The translations under genes and the position numbers were made by a program. 64,000 nt of DNA from Rikenellaceae bacterium (GTDB taxonomy: Bacteria; Bacteroidota; Bacteroidia; Bacteroidales; Rikenellaceae), in the NCBI GenBank assembly GCA_015060015.1, contig SUZG01000002.1, forward strand, positions 1 through 64,000. Direction: 5' to 3'. This document shows positions 33,362 to 42,001 of this stretch, piece by piece. Below the pieces are notes generated by a model. It did not search any database. It saw only the letters and a list, made by a program, of their open reading frames with translations, and had not been told where the DNA came from. How positions within the stretch are numbered: the stretch's first letter is position 1; every line of letters begins with the position of its first letter.

Positions 33362-34303
33362 ATGGCTGTTCATAAGATTAAATTTTTCACAGGACGCGCT
33401 TCGCGTTACTTGGCAGAAAAGATCGTAGAGAGCTACGGCACTAAATTGGGTGATGCCGAGGTACTGCAATTCAGCGACGGCGAGTTTCAACCCTATTACA
33501 ACGAGTCAATTCGCGGCTGTACGGTATTCATCATCCAATCTACATTCCCTTCATCAGACAACTTGATGGAGCTATTGATGATGATTGACGCAGCACGTCG
33601 TGCTTCGGCTTACAAGGTTATTGCCGTAATGCCTTACTTCGGTTGGGCCCGTCAGGATCGCAAGGACCGTCCTCGCGTACCTATTGGTGCGAAGTTGGTT
33701 GCCAACCTCTTGGTTGCAGCGGGTGTAGACCGTATTATGACAATGGATTTGCACGCCGACCAGATTCAGGGTTTCTTTGATGTTCCCGTTGATGCCCTCT
33801 ATGCAAGCGGTATTTTCGTACCATACATCAAAAGCCTCAACATTGAGGATTTGTCTATCGCCTCTCCCGATATGGGTGGTGCAAAGCGTGCCAACAGCTA
33901 TGCAAAGCATCTTCAAGCACCTATCATCATCTCACACAAGGAACGTGCAAAGGCAAATGTTGTGGGCAGCATGACCGCCATCGGCGATGTTGAGGGCCGC
34001 AACGTGCTTATCGTTGATGATATGATCGACACAGCGGGTACAATCTGTATGGCTGCCAATATGCTTATGGATAAGGGTGCGAAGAGTGTGCGTGCCGTAA
34101 TCACTCACCCCGTATTGTCTGGTGCGGCTTATGAACGCATCAATGAGAGTAAGTTGCAGGAGGTTATCGTAACCGATACCATTCCTTTGAACCCCGAGAA
34201 GGATTTGAGCAAGTTCACCGTTTTGTCGGTTGCCGACATCTTCGCCGAGGTTATTGAGCACGTTCACAACTACAAGGAAATCAGTTCGTTGTTCTATAAA
34301 TAA
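33362..34303 (+). CDS. prs: Ribose-phosphate pyrophosphokinase
   Basis: Makes PRPP from ribose 5-phosphate and ATP, feeding nucleotide, histidine and tryptophan synthesis. The 313-residue protein has the class I motifs: FSDGEFQPYYNESIRG (about 37-52), YFGWARQDRK, MDLHADQIQGFFD (metal and ribose site), and the PRPP loop VLIVDDMIDTAGTI (about 218-231). It is followed by a terminator. It links functionally with rpiB and rpe elsewhere in this window. Confidence 0.97.
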   Translation: MAVHKIKFFTGRASRYLAEKIVESYGTKLGDAEVLQFSDGEFQPYYNESIRGCTVFIIQSTFPSSDNLMELLMMIDAARRASAYKVIAVMPYFGWARQDRKDRPRVPIGAKLVANLLVAAGVDRIMTMDLHADQIQGFFDVPVDALYASGIFVPYIKSLNIEDLSIASPDMGGAKRANSYAKHLQAPIIISHKERAKANVVGSMTAIGDVEGRNVLIVDDMIDTAGTICMAANMLMDKGAKSVRAVITHPVLSGAAYERINESKLQEVIVTDTIPLNPEKDLSKFTVLSVADIFAEVIEHVHNYKEISSLFYK

Positions 34304-34324
34304 CAGCGAATATTCATAGACGAT

Positions 34325-34356
34325 AAAAGCCTGCTTTTTCAAGCAGGCTTTATTGT
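34325..34356 (+). terminator. Terminator of prs
   Basis: AAAGCCTGCTT-tttc-AAGCAGGCTTT followed by a T-rich stretch. Confidence 0.85.
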
Positions 34357-34413
34357 TTTGCGGAGTAATGATGCGACAATAGCAATATTACAACGCACCT
34401 CTCACCTTACGAC

Positions 34414-35526
34414 TTACAGATTATTACAGTTGCGTTTGTACTCTATCACGCCATCATTAAGCACCACCACGCCATTCTTGGCTCGCAGCATTGTCTTCAT
34501 AACCGTAGCATCAATATTGTAGCATCGCACCGGCTCGCTATCGCCGAAGCTGTGCCAATACACATCGTCCAATGGCTCGGGCGTAAGGCATATAACCATA
34601 CTACCCTCCTCGCAGACCTGCTCAACAAGCGATGCAAAGCGTTGTTCACACTTCTCGCCCACGCCATCAAAATTGGTCACGCACAGCATATATACACGGC
34701 CCGCTTGCGTCAAAATCTTCTCGGTGGCATCACCCTCTCTATCCGAGATACAAAATTCACTAACCAAAGCCTGCACTGTGGGCATCTCATTCTCAACGCG
34801 GGTCTCGACCCACTCCCACTTATCTTCATTCTGCCACTCCGTGTCGTCAATCTTAAATTCACGCAACTTGCCCGTACGGATATTTCGATAAACCAGCACA
34901 TACTCCTCCTCGGCGATATCCTCCTTGCCGTCATAATGCTGTTCGGTTATCATCTCATAGATATTCGCACCCTCCTTATATGGCAGGAAGTCTATCAACG
35001 GAAGTGTGAAATAGCAATACGTTCCGACACCCATTGCCGTTAAGCAGAATGTTATGGTCAATAGCAGTTCGCGACGCGAAAATACCCACGCCTGATAGTT
35101 GCGGTAGCGATACCACACCACTACGACCATCGGCAGCAGGATAAGGTTTTTGAGAAATGTAGCCCACGGAGAGAGTTTCAACGCATCGCCAAAGCAGCCA
35201 CAATCTTCAACGGGTATCCACGTTGCACTCAGGAATGTGAGTACCGTAAAGAATACCATCGACACAAGGGCGAAGATTGATACCAGACGTGTTCTGACCT
35301 TGAAAAGGAGCATCAGACCCATCATCAGCTCGGCTCCGCATAACCAGATAGAGAAGACCATACTCGCAGGCGAGAGAAACTCCAAGTCATATATTGACAG
35401 GTATTCATTCACCTTCAATGCCGTACCCCACGGATCCACAGCCTTCACGAATCCCGAAAAGGCAAATACCGCACCCGCAACAATGCGACAGATGTGAGAG
35501 AGTATGTTCAGCGACCTGATTGGCAT
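34414..35526 (-). CDS. DoxX/MauE-like membrane protein (BT_3928-type)
   Basis: A 370-residue protein whose N-terminal half (about 1-170) has four to five hydrophobic helices of the DoxX/MauE type: ICRIVAGAVFAFSGFVKAVDPWG at the start, and the conserved EDCGCFGDALKL loop with a Cys pair. The C-terminal half (about 185-370) is a soluble, thioredoxin-like-length region with no CxxC that I can see. This architecture recurs in Bacteroidota and is linked to redox or methylamine-dehydrogenase-like maturation by name only. It starts 2 bp after tmk, at the end of the suf operon. Confidence 0.75.
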   Translation of the reverse strand: MPIRSLNILSHICRIVAGAVFAFSGFVKAVDPWGTALKVNEYLSIYDLEFLSPASMVFSIWLCGAELMMGLMLLFKVRTRLVSIFALVSMVFFTVLTFLSATWIPVEDCGCFGDALKLSPWATFLKNLILLPMVVVVWYRYRNYQAWVFSRRELLLTITFCLTAMGVGTYCYFTLPLIDFLPYKEGANIYEMITEQHYDGKEDIAEEEYVLVYRNIRTGKLREFKIDDTEWQNEDKWEWVETRVENEMPTVQALVSEFCISDREGDATEKILTQAGRVYMLCVTNFDGVGEKCEQRFASLVEQVCEEGSMVICLTPEPLDDVYWHSFGDSEPVRCYNIDATVMKTMLRAKNGVVVLNDGVIEYKRNCNNL

Positions 35527-35528
35527 AA

Positions 35529-36209
35529 TTATCGTTTGATATAGGTATCGACAACACTCTTAATTCGGGCAAATATCATATCGGGCGAGGCCATAGCTCC
35601 ATTCTCGCTACAATCCACAACGTGCATATCGGCATCCTTCTCCGCCGCATCTATATATACACGGCGTACCGCCTGCTGCAAGTCAAGCGACTGCTCGTGA
35701 ATATCTTTTGCTCCGTTCAGATAATCTCTGTCGTCGCCCGTACGTACCTCCGAGAGTTTTCTCTCGGTGAAGGCAAATGGCACATCAAGGAACAACGACA
35801 CATCGGGACGCGGAATGGCAAAATAGTCAAACTCCAACGAGAGAATCCACTCTCGCAGTTTTTCCCTCTCCTCGGCGGTGTACAGCTTGGCACACTGATA
35901 GCCTATGTTTGAATAGACATAGCGGTCGCAGATAACGACCTTGCCCTGCTCCAGCCAGCCATTGATAAGGGCTGCAGCATCGCGTCTGTCACCGGCGTAG
36001 AGCATCGCCACAATATATGGGTCCACCGACTCAACACTACCCAGCTCGCCACGCAGAAAACGGGCAATCAAATCTCCGAAGTAGGGAGCATCAAAACGAG
36101 GAAAATGGATATACTCGCACGCAACGCCCTTCTCGGCAAACATCTTCTGCAAATTGGCTATCTGTGTAGATTTTCCACAGCCATCAACGCCTTCAAGTAC
36201 TATAAACAT
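35529..36209 (-). CDS. tmk: Thymidylate kinase
   Basis: Phosphorylates dTMP to dTDP. The 226-residue protein has the P-loop EGVDGCGKST (about 6-15), the DRY-type motif VICDRYVYSN, and a lid region near RKLSEVRTGDDRDYLNGAKD. It lies 23 bp after sufS and 2 bp before the DoxX/MauE-like gene, so it is apparently co-transcribed with the Fe-S assembly genes. Confidence 0.95.
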   Translation of the reverse strand: MFIVLEGVDGCGKSTQIANLQKMFAEKGVACEYIHFPRFDAPYFGDLIARFLRGELGSVESVDPYIVAMLYAGDRRDAAALINGWLEQGKVVICDRYVYSNIGYQCAKLYTAEEREKLREWILSLEFDYFAIPRPDVSLFLDVPFAFTERKLSEVRTGDDRDYLNGAKDIHEQSLDLQQAVRRVYIDAAEKDADMHVVDCSENGAMASPDMIFARIKSVVDTYIKR

Positions 36210-36232
36210 AAATATATGTATTAGCCTAATTA

Positions 36233-37450
36233 TTATCTCAACATTTTCACGGCACGCTTTACGCCGGCAACCAAAGCATCGACATCCTCACGCGTGTTAT
36301 ACATAGCCAGCGATGCTCGGCACATACCCGTCACTCCGTAGTGCGTCATCACCGGTTCAGCACAATGCTGTCCCGTACGCACTGCCACGCCCAGCTTATC
36401 GAGTATCATACCCAAATCGTAGTGATGCACGCCCTCGACATTGAACGAAATGATAGAGCATTTATCGGCCGTTGTGCCATATATCTTCAAGCCCTCAATC
36501 TCGCACAGCTGTTGCTCGGCATAGCGAATAAGGTCTGCTTCGTGCTGCTCCACAGCCGCCAAATCGAGTTTTTTGATATATCGCACAGCCTCGCCCAGAG
36601 CCACCGCATCGATAAAATTAGCCGTGCCGGCCTCGAATTTCAGCGGCAGAGGTGCATAGGTAGTTTTGGCAAATGACACCCTATCGACCATATCGCCACC
36701 ACACATAAACGGGGGCATCTGCTCCAACAGCTCTCGCTTACCGTACAGCACGCCCGTACCAGTAGGGCCATAGAGTTTATGTCCCGAGAAGGCATAAAAG
36801 TCACAGTCAAGAGCCTTGACATCCACGCCACCGTGAACAACGCCCTGACAGCCATCAACCACAACCACCGCTCCCGCAGAGTGAGCCTTCTCTATTATAT
36901 ATTTCAAATCTGGACGCGTACCCAGGGTATTTGAGGCCTGCGTTACAGCCACCAAACGGCTTTTAGCATCAAGCAGAGAGTCCAGCTTCTCAACCTCCAA
37001 ACGGCCCTCATCATCAAAAGGCAGAACACGAATCTCCACACCCTTGCGTTCGGCAATAAGTTGCCAGGGAACGATATTGGAGTGGTGCTCCATTTCGCTG
37101 ATGATGATATTATCGCCCTCTCGCAGGAACTTCTCTCCCCACGCATAGGCCACCGTATTCAGCGAAGCCGTAGCACCCGCCGTAAAGATTACCTCCTCGC
37201 GACTCTCGGCTCCAATAAACTCCCGTATCGTCTCGCGTGCCGCCTCATACTTCTCGGTTGCAACAGCCGACAGATAATGTACGCCGCGGTGGATATTGGC
37301 GTTATTCTCGCGGAGCATTCTGTTGATGCACTCAATGACGCACTCCGGCTTTTGAGCCGTAGCTCCGCTGTCGAGATAGACAAGCTGTCGGCCATTTACC
37401 TCACGACCCAACAAGGGAAAATCCTTTCGTATCTGGTATGCGTCAAACAT
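36233..37450 (-). CDS. sufS: Cysteine desulfurase SufS
   Basis: PLP enzyme that takes sulfur from cysteine for Fe-S cluster assembly. 405 residues, group II (SufS/CsdA) type: YLDSGATAQKP near the N-terminus, SEMEHHSNIVPW, the PLP lysine in FSGHKLYGPTG (about 218-228), and the active Cys in RTGQHCAEPVM. It starts 2 bp after sufD. No sufE or sufU partner is visible in this window. Confidence 0.96.
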   Translation of the reverse strand: MFDAYQIRKDFPLLGREVNGRQLVYLDSGATAQKPECVIECINRMLRENNANIHRGVHYLSAVATEKYEAARETIREFIGAESREEVIFTAGATASLNTVAYAWGEKFLREGDNIIISEMEHHSNIVPWQLIAERKGVEIRVLPFDDEGRLEVEKLDSLLDAKSRLVAVTQASNTLGTRPDLKYIIEKAHSAGAVVVVDGCQGVVHGGVDVKALDCDFYAFSGHKLYGPTGTGVLYGKRELLEQMPPFMCGGDMVDRVSFAKTTYAPLPLKFEAGTANFIDAVALGEAVRYIKKLDLAAVEQHEADLIRYAEQQLCEIEGLKIYGTTADKCSIISFNVEGVHHYDLGMILDKLGVAVRTGQHCAEPVMTHYGVTGMCRASLAMYNTREDVDALVAGVKRAVKMLR

Positions 37451-37452
37451 AT

Positions 37453-38271
37453 CTACAAAGTTTCAAGTTTTGCGGTCAGCTCGTCAGCCAACACCTCACC
37501 CAACTCGCCAAGCGACATTACGACATCTTTCAGAAAGCCCTCAATCTGCAAGCGTTTTGCCTGTGCCTCCGACAGTCCTCGCTGACGCATATACAGCACA
37601 GCCTCGCTATCCAGCTGACCAACCGTAGCACCGTGTGAACACTTCACATCGTCGGCATAAATCTCCAATTGCGGTTTTGTGACGATATGAGCCTCGCGAC
37701 CAATCTCAATATTGCGGCTTGTCTGGCGTGCATCTGTTCGCTGGGCATCCTGTGCCACATAGACCATACCATTAAACTCACCCAGAGCCTTACCTCCCGC
37801 AACACCCTTGATGAGTGAGTCACTCTGACAATCTGACGAGAAGTGATTAACCCTCACGCCCATACGCTGACGTTCATCACCTCCCGCGACGAAAGCACCT
37901 CGCAACATATTCGAAGCCTCCTTGCCATTCAAATCAATGGTGTAGTCGGCCGTAGCATCGCCCAGCAGGATAGTATATATCTCGCAACGGCTTCCCGTCT
38001 GCTGGCGTACCATGCAATCGACACAGCCCCTACCCTGCAACACCTCCACAATACGGATATTGGCGAAGGGTGCGACATCTACCGACAGGCTCACAGCATC
38101 GTCCGTCTGATGCAGAATGATAAGCGAACGCGTCTGCTGCTCCGACACCTCGACCGACATATCATTCGGATTGAGATAGAGCTCCGCCGTACCACCCTCG
38201 GCAAGAGTTATAACGCTTGACGCAGCGGCGGCATCAATGCCCTGTTCTTTTATGTAATTCAGCAATGCCAT
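37453..38271 (-). CDS. sufD: Fe-S scaffold subunit SufD, short form
   Basis: SufD pairs with SufB in the SufBC2D scaffold. This copy has 272 residues, against about 420-450 in most SufD proteins. The beta-helix core and C-terminus are present, including EIYADDVKCSHGATVGQLD with the conserved cluster-assembly His and the RGLSEAQAKRLQIEGFL helix. What is missing is the N-terminal helical region. The frame is open and the ATG is 3 bp after sufC, so this looks like a genuine compact form rather than a frameshift. Confidence 0.9.
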   Translation of the reverse strand: MALLNYIKEQGIDAAAASSVITLAEGGTAELYLNPNDMSVEVSEQQTRSLIILHQTDDAVSLSVDVAPFANIRIVEVLQGRGCVDCMVRQQTGSRCEIYTILLGDATADYTIDLNGKEASNMLRGAFVAGGDERQRMGVRVNHFSSDCQSDSLIKGVAGGKALGEFNGMVYVAQDAQRTDARQTSRNIEIGREAHIVTKPQLEIYADDVKCSHGATVGQLDSEAVLYMRQRGLSEAQAKRLQIEGFLKDVVMSLGELGEVLADELTAKLETL

Positions 38272-38274
38272 CGC

Positions 38275-39027
38275 CTACTCCTTATAGTCGTTAATAAGCC
38301 AATCGTAACCCTCTTTCTCCAACTTCAAGGCAAGAGTCTTATCGCCCGAATAGATTATGCGGCCATTATACAGTACGTGAACATAGTCGGGCACGATATA
38401 ATCGAGCAGACGCTGGTAGTGAGTGATGACGATAGTGGCGTTATCCTCGGTGTGCAGCTTCGTTACGCCCGTCGCCACAATTCGCAAAGCGTCAATATCA
38501 AGGCCCGAATCGGTCTCGTCAAGCACCGCCAGCTTCGGGTCGAGCATCGCCATCTGGAAAATCTCGTTTTTCTTCTTCTCGCCACCCGAGAAGCCTTCAT
38601 TTACTGAACGCGAAGTGAGCTTTGAATCCAGTTCCACGACCTTGCTCTTCTCACGCATCAATCGCAGGAACTCGCCCGCCGACAGAGGCTCCTCGCCACG
38701 GAACTTGCGTTGCTCATTTACGGCCATCTTCATAAAATTAGCCATCGTAACACCGGGAATCTCTACGGGATACTGGAAACCGAGAAAAAGACCCATACGA
38801 GCCCTGTCCTCGATAGACTTCTCCAACAGGTTCTCTCCCATAAACTCCACAGAGCCCTCGGTTACGGTAAACTTCTCGTTTCCCGCCAATACCGATGCAA
38901 AGGTACTCTTACCCGAACCGTTAGGACCCATAATGGCGTGTACCTCGCCGGCCTTAACCTCAAGGTTAATGCCCTTCAATATCTCCTTATCGCCAACCGT
39001 AGCGTGTAAATTCTTAACTGTAAGCAT
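38275..39027 (-). CDS. sufC: Fe-S assembly ATPase SufC
   Basis: Soluble ABC-type ATPase that drives SufBCD. 250 residues: Walker A GPNGSGKST (about 35-43), the SufC-typical QYPVEIPGV loop, signature FSGGEKKKNE, Walker B LAVLDETDSGLD, and H-loop THYQRLL. It lies 150 bp after sufB and 3 bp before sufD. The sufB-sufC spacer (39028-39177) contains no gene or obvious promoter. Confidence 0.97.
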   Translation of the reverse strand: MLTVKNLHATVGDKEILKGINLEVKAGEVHAIMGPNGSGKSTFASVLAGNEKFTVTEGSVEFMGENLLEKSIEDRARMGLFLGFQYPVEIPGVTMANFMKMAVNEQRKFRGEEPLSAGEFLRLMREKSKVVELDSKLTSRSVNEGFSGGEKKKNEIFQMAMLDPKLAVLDETDSGLDIDALRIVATGVTKLHTEDNATIVITHYQRLLDYIVPDYVHVLYNGRIIYSGDKTLALKLEKEGYDWLINDYKE

Positions 39028-39177
39028 ATATTGTATTTTTCTTATTATCGTTATTTAGGTAGTGTTAAATCTATTTTGAATTTTGGCAAGCCACAAGGGC
39101 TTCCCTTAATTGCTCCGCCATAACATAGTCTGCAAGCAGCCTCTGTATATGGCTTAATCGCAATTTTGAATCTTCCA

Positions 39178-40623
39178 CTACCCTACCGAGCCTTCAAGGC
39201 TCAATGCCAAGAGTTTCTGTGCCTCGACAGCAAACTCCATAGGCAACTTGGCCAGCACCTCGCGGGCATAGCCATTGACAATCAAACCGACAGCATCCTC
39301 GGTCGAGAGGCCTCGCTGGTTACAGTAGAAGAGCTGCTCCTCCGAAATTTTCGATGTCGTAGCCTCGTGTTCCAACACCGCCGTAGGGTTATACGACTCC
39401 ACAACGGGGAAGGTGTGTGCTCCGCACCTGTCGCCAATCAACAGCGAGTCGCACTGCGAGTAGTTACGGGCATTCTCCGCACCCTTTGCCACCTTAACCA
39501 GACCGCGATAGGCGTTCTGACTCTTGCCCGCCGAGATACCCTTCGACACTATGCGGCTACGCGTATTACGACCAATGTGTATCATCTTCGTACCTGTGTC
39601 GGCCTGCTGGTAGTTGTTTGTCATCGCAACAGAGTAGAACTCACCCACCGAGTTATCGCCCAGCAACACACAGCTCGGATACTTCCAAGTGATGGCCGAG
39701 CCTGTCTCTACCTGCGTCCACGACAGACGACCATTCTCGCGGCACAGGCCTCGTTTTGTCACGAAGTTATAGATTCCGCCCTTGCCCTCCTTATCGCCGG
39801 GATACCAGTTCTGAACGGTAGAGTACTTAACCTCGGCATCCTTCTCCACTATAATCTCCACAACGGCGGCATGCAGCTGATTTTCATCACGGCGAGGTGC
39901 AGTACAACCCTCCAAGTAGCTCACATAAGCACCCTCATCGGCAACGAGCAGCGTACGTTCAAACTGGCCCGTACCCTCGGCATTGATGCGAAAATAGGTT
40001 GATAGCTCCATCGGGCAACGCACACCCTTCGGGATGTAGCAGAACGAGCCGTCAGAAAATACCGCAGCATTCAATGCCGCATAGAAATTATCGGTATAAG
40101 GGACTACCGAGCCAAGATACTTCTTTATAAGTTCGGGATACTCCTTGATTGCCTCCGAGATAGAGCAGAAGATAATTCCCTTCTCGGCCAGAGTCTCGCG
40201 GAAGGTGGTCTTCACCGACACCGAGTCCATTACGGCATCCACCGCAACGCCCGCCAAAGCCATCTGCTCCTCCAATGGAATACCCAGCTTGTCGAATGTA
40301 CGCTTCAACTCGGGATCCACCTCATCCATTGAGCCCAACTTCTTCTTGGGCTTTGGTGCAGCATAATAGATTATATCCTGAAAGTCTATCTCCGGAATAT
40401 CGAGATGTGCCCAAGTGGGCAGTTTCATTGTCTGCCAATGGCGGAATGCCCGCAAGCGGCTCTCCAACATCCACTCCGGCTCCTGCTTCTTCTCCGAGAT
40501 AAGACGAATGGTATCTTCCGTAAGACCGCGTGCAATAGTATCGGTCTCGATATCGGTGGTAAAGCCGTATTTATACTCGCCCTGCTCGAAGTTTTCTAAT
40601 ATTTCCTTATCTTTTTCGGCCAT
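39178..40623 (-). CDS. sufB: Fe-S scaffold subunit SufB
   Basis: Main scaffold subunit for de novo Fe-S assembly. I place the start at ATG 40623 ([13 protein letters not shown]), which gives 481 residues and the usual N-terminus; the track start at 40644 lies within the promoter. Landmarks include [44 protein letters not shown], and [31 protein letters not shown] near the C-terminus (quoted in part), with the conserved His/Glu set. It is the first gene of the sufBCDS-tmk-DoxX run. Confidence 0.96.
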   Translation of the reverse strand: MAEKDKEILENFEQGEYKYGFTTDIETDTIARGLTEDTIRLISEKKQEPEWMLESRLRAFRHWQTMKLPTWAHLDIPEIDFQDIIYYAAPKPKKKLGSMDEVDPELKRTFDKLGIPLEEQMALAGVAVDAVMDSVSVKTTFRETLAEKGIIFCSISEAIKEYPELIKKYLGSVVPYTDNFYAALNAAVFSDGSFCYIPKGVRCPMELSTYFRINAEGTGQFERTLLVADEGAYVSYLEGCTAPRRDENQLHAAVVEIIVEKDAEVKYSTVQNWYPGDKEGKGGIYNFVTKRGLCRENGRLSWTQVETGSAITWKYPSCVLLGDNSVGEFYSVAMTNNYQQADTGTKMIHIGRNTRSRIVSKGISAGKSQNAYRGLVKVAKGAENARNYSQCDSLLIGDRCGAHTFPVVESYNPTAVLEHEATTSKISEEQLFYCNQRGLSTEDAVGLIVNGYAREVLAKLPMEFAVEAQKLLALSLEGSVG

Positions 40624-40641
40624 AATTCGCAATATAGATTG

Positions 40642-40672
40642 CAAAATTACAAAAAAAATGCAAAATGTCCAA
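40642..40672 (-). promoter_or_regulatory. Promoter of the suf operon
   Basis: On the minus strand TTG (40672-40670), 20 nt, TAATTTTG (40649-40642), about 20 nt before the sufB ATG. Confidence 0.7.
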
Positions 40673-40685
40673 TACTTTGTATTGG
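40669..40685. promoter_or_regulatory. Palindrome CCAATAC-TTT-GTATTGG overlapping the suf -33 box
   Basis: A perfect 7-3-7 inverted repeat that includes the -33 TTG of the suf promoter; a plausible repressor operator for iron or Fe-S control. The regulator is not identified. Confidence 0.5.
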
Positions 40686-40762
40686 GGTATGAGGATAGAG
40701 AGTATAAGATTACTGAAAAGTATCGTTCGACGAAGAAAAATGTGATTTTTTATGGTTTGAAT

Positions 40763-40793
40763 TTGGCACTGTTGATTTTTTTGCATACATTTG
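40763..40793 (+). promoter_or_regulatory. Promoter of tRNA-Ser
   Basis: TTTG (40762-40765), 20 nt, TACATTTG (40786-40793), 28 nt before the mature tRNA. Confidence 0.7.
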
Positions 40794-40820
40794 CACCACT
40801 CTTTAACGGAGGTAAGGTTT

Positions 40821-40907
40821 GGAAGGATGGGTGAGTGGCTGAAACCACCAGTTTGCTAAACTGACGTACTCGTTAGGGTACCGGGGGTTCGAATCCCCCT
40901 CCTTCCG
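40821..40907 (+). tRNA. tRNA-Ser (anticodon GCT)
   Basis: Class II tRNA of 87 nt. The acceptor GGAAGGA pairs with TCCTTCC; the anticodon loop is TTTGCTAAA, giving GCT (AGC/AGU codons). A long variable arm (GTACTCGTTAGGGTAC) and T-arm GGGGGTTCGAATCCCCC are present. Discriminator G is followed by CAA, so CCA is not encoded. Confidence 0.95.
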
Positions 40908-40920
40908 CAAAAGCAAAAAT

Positions 40921-41031
40921 AATATGCGACTCCTGCTTTATGGCAGGAGTTTTTTATAATCAAGGACACTTGCGAATTCTTTCGTATAAGTGTCCTTAAT
41001 TATAATAATAACCTTTTCAAGGTCGCATATT
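40921..41031. repeat. Nested inverted repeats downstream of tRNA-Ser
   Basis: The outer pair AATATGCGAC (40921-40930) and GTCGCATATT (41022-41031) is an exact 10-bp inverted repeat. It encloses the tRNA terminator hairpin (40929-40950) and a second hairpin AAGGACACTT/AAGTGTCCTT (about 40963-40997). It could form one cruciform-like structure; no ORF here is convincing. Confidence 0.6.
40929..40956 (+). terminator. Terminator of tRNA-Ser
   Basis: ACTCCTGC-tttatg-GCAGGAGT followed by T6. Confidence 0.9.
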
Positions 41032-41062
41032 CTTTTTCTTTGACGCCTCCACACATGGGAAA

Positions 41063-41330
41063 GGGCGTGCGGTACGAAGCGGTCAGCGAGTATAGCACGG
41101 CCAATCCCCATCTTTCCGCAGCACACATTTGTGTGAAGGCGTCCGCTTTTGCGGAAAGAGATATGTATTAACATTCCCTCCCCTCTGTCCCCTCCCTTTG
41201 CAAAAGGGAGGGGCTTCACTGCAACATTATATCTTTTTTGCAGGGGCCCCACGGCGAGTGCAGGGGAAAGGCGTTAAGCAAGGCGAGGCGAACGCCGAGC
41301 ATTGTAGCCAATCCCCCTCCTTCCGCAAAA
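41063..41330 (+). repeat. RNA-tail repeat array behind tRNA-Ser
   Basis: A 45-nt motif (41063-41107, GGGCGTGCGGTACGAAGCGG..GGCCAATCC) is 42/45 identical to 57242-57286 behind tRNA-Ala and runs directly into a degenerate tRNA-Ser tail (41103-41119, AATCCCCATCTTTCCGC). The dispersed hairpin CCCCTCCCTTTGCAAAAGGGAGGGG follows at 41189-41213. A second 76-nt GC-rich unit (41239-41314) starts TGCAGGGGCCCC and ends GCCAATCC. It is followed by an exact 21-nt copy of the tRNA-Ser tail AATCCCCCTCCTTCCGCAAAA (41310-41330, matching 40892-40912). No gene is credible in 40908-41489. Confidence 0.8.
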
Positions 41331-41432
41331 AGAACGAAACGAAGCAAGAAGATGTCGCAAGGCATCTTCTTATTTTTTATGCCTGCGGACACAAGGAGGC
41401 TTGTGGACGGGTGCAAGCACCCGCCATAATAA

Positions 41433-41466
41433 CAAAAAAATCCGTACAACCTGCATTGTACGGATT
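41433..41466 (-). terminator. Terminator of the SusCD operon
   Basis: On the minus strand AATCCGTACA, a loop, TGTACGGATT, followed by TTTTTTTG; lies 24 bp after the stop of the lipocalin-like gene. Confidence 0.88.
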
Positions 41467-41489
41467 ACTCTTTAAGCATTACCAACGTC

Positions 41490-41948
41490 CTATTCATCCA
41501 ACAAATCGGCGGGGATATCGCAACGCACATACTCGCTGATGTCGTTTGCATCGTCTTTGGCAACCCACACCATAGTCTTTGCCGTCAGGCTCTTAACTAT
41601 GTAACGATGTGCCCAGTCGCCATTGCCATAGTCGTAATTTCCACGAATAACAGCACCCAGTTCGTCATCTATCTCGATGTTATACATACCCGTAATCTTG
41701 CGGGCGGGAGCACTATCTATATTCTGCCACATAGTATATGTACGGTCGGCTCTCTCGAACTTGATATAGACATAACTACCCTCGGCCAAAGGCTCTCCGT
41801 TCCAGCTATTCAACGCCCAGCTACCAGAGATATTATGGCGAGTAACCTCCAACTGTGGCTGATCGTTATCTACCTCTTTCTCGTTGCACGCCGCGAAGGT
41901 CATAACGGCCATCAAGGCAAGCAATAAACTCTTAAAAATACTCTTCAT
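41490..41948 (-). CDS. Lipocalin-like lipoprotein
   Basis: A 152-residue lipoprotein: lipobox TFAAC (Cys about 21), then a small beta-rich domain beginning HNISGSWALNSWNGEPL, the typical opening of Bacteroidota lipocalin-like domains. Segments such as GSYVYIKFERADRTYTMWQ and GNYDYGNGDWAHRYIV suggest an eight-strand barrel. The ligand is unknown. It is the last gene of the 15-kb SusCD operon, 53 bp after the DUF1573 gene and followed by a strong terminator. Confidence 0.75.
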   Translation of the reverse strand: MKSIFKSLLLALMAVMTFAACNEKEVDNDQPQLEVTRHNISGSWALNSWNGEPLAEGSYVYIKFERADRTYTMWQNIDSAPARKITGMYNIEIDDELGAVIRGNYDYGNGDWAHRYIVKSLTAKTMVWVAKDDANDISEYVRCDIPADLLDE

Positions 41949-42001
41949 CTTATCTTATTTTTACTTCTTATCATTCTCTTTGCGAAGCTCGCCGCCGTCA
42001 T

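Noticed and set aside
39166-40002. 278-residue plus-strand ORF opposite sufB
   Set aside because: Antisense shadow of the highly conserved SufB frame.
40938-41252. 104-residue minus-strand ORF in the tRNA-Ser repeat region
   Set aside because: It crosses the terminator hairpins and the dispersed repeats; the peptide is an artefact of the repeat that also appears in the tRNA-Ala array.
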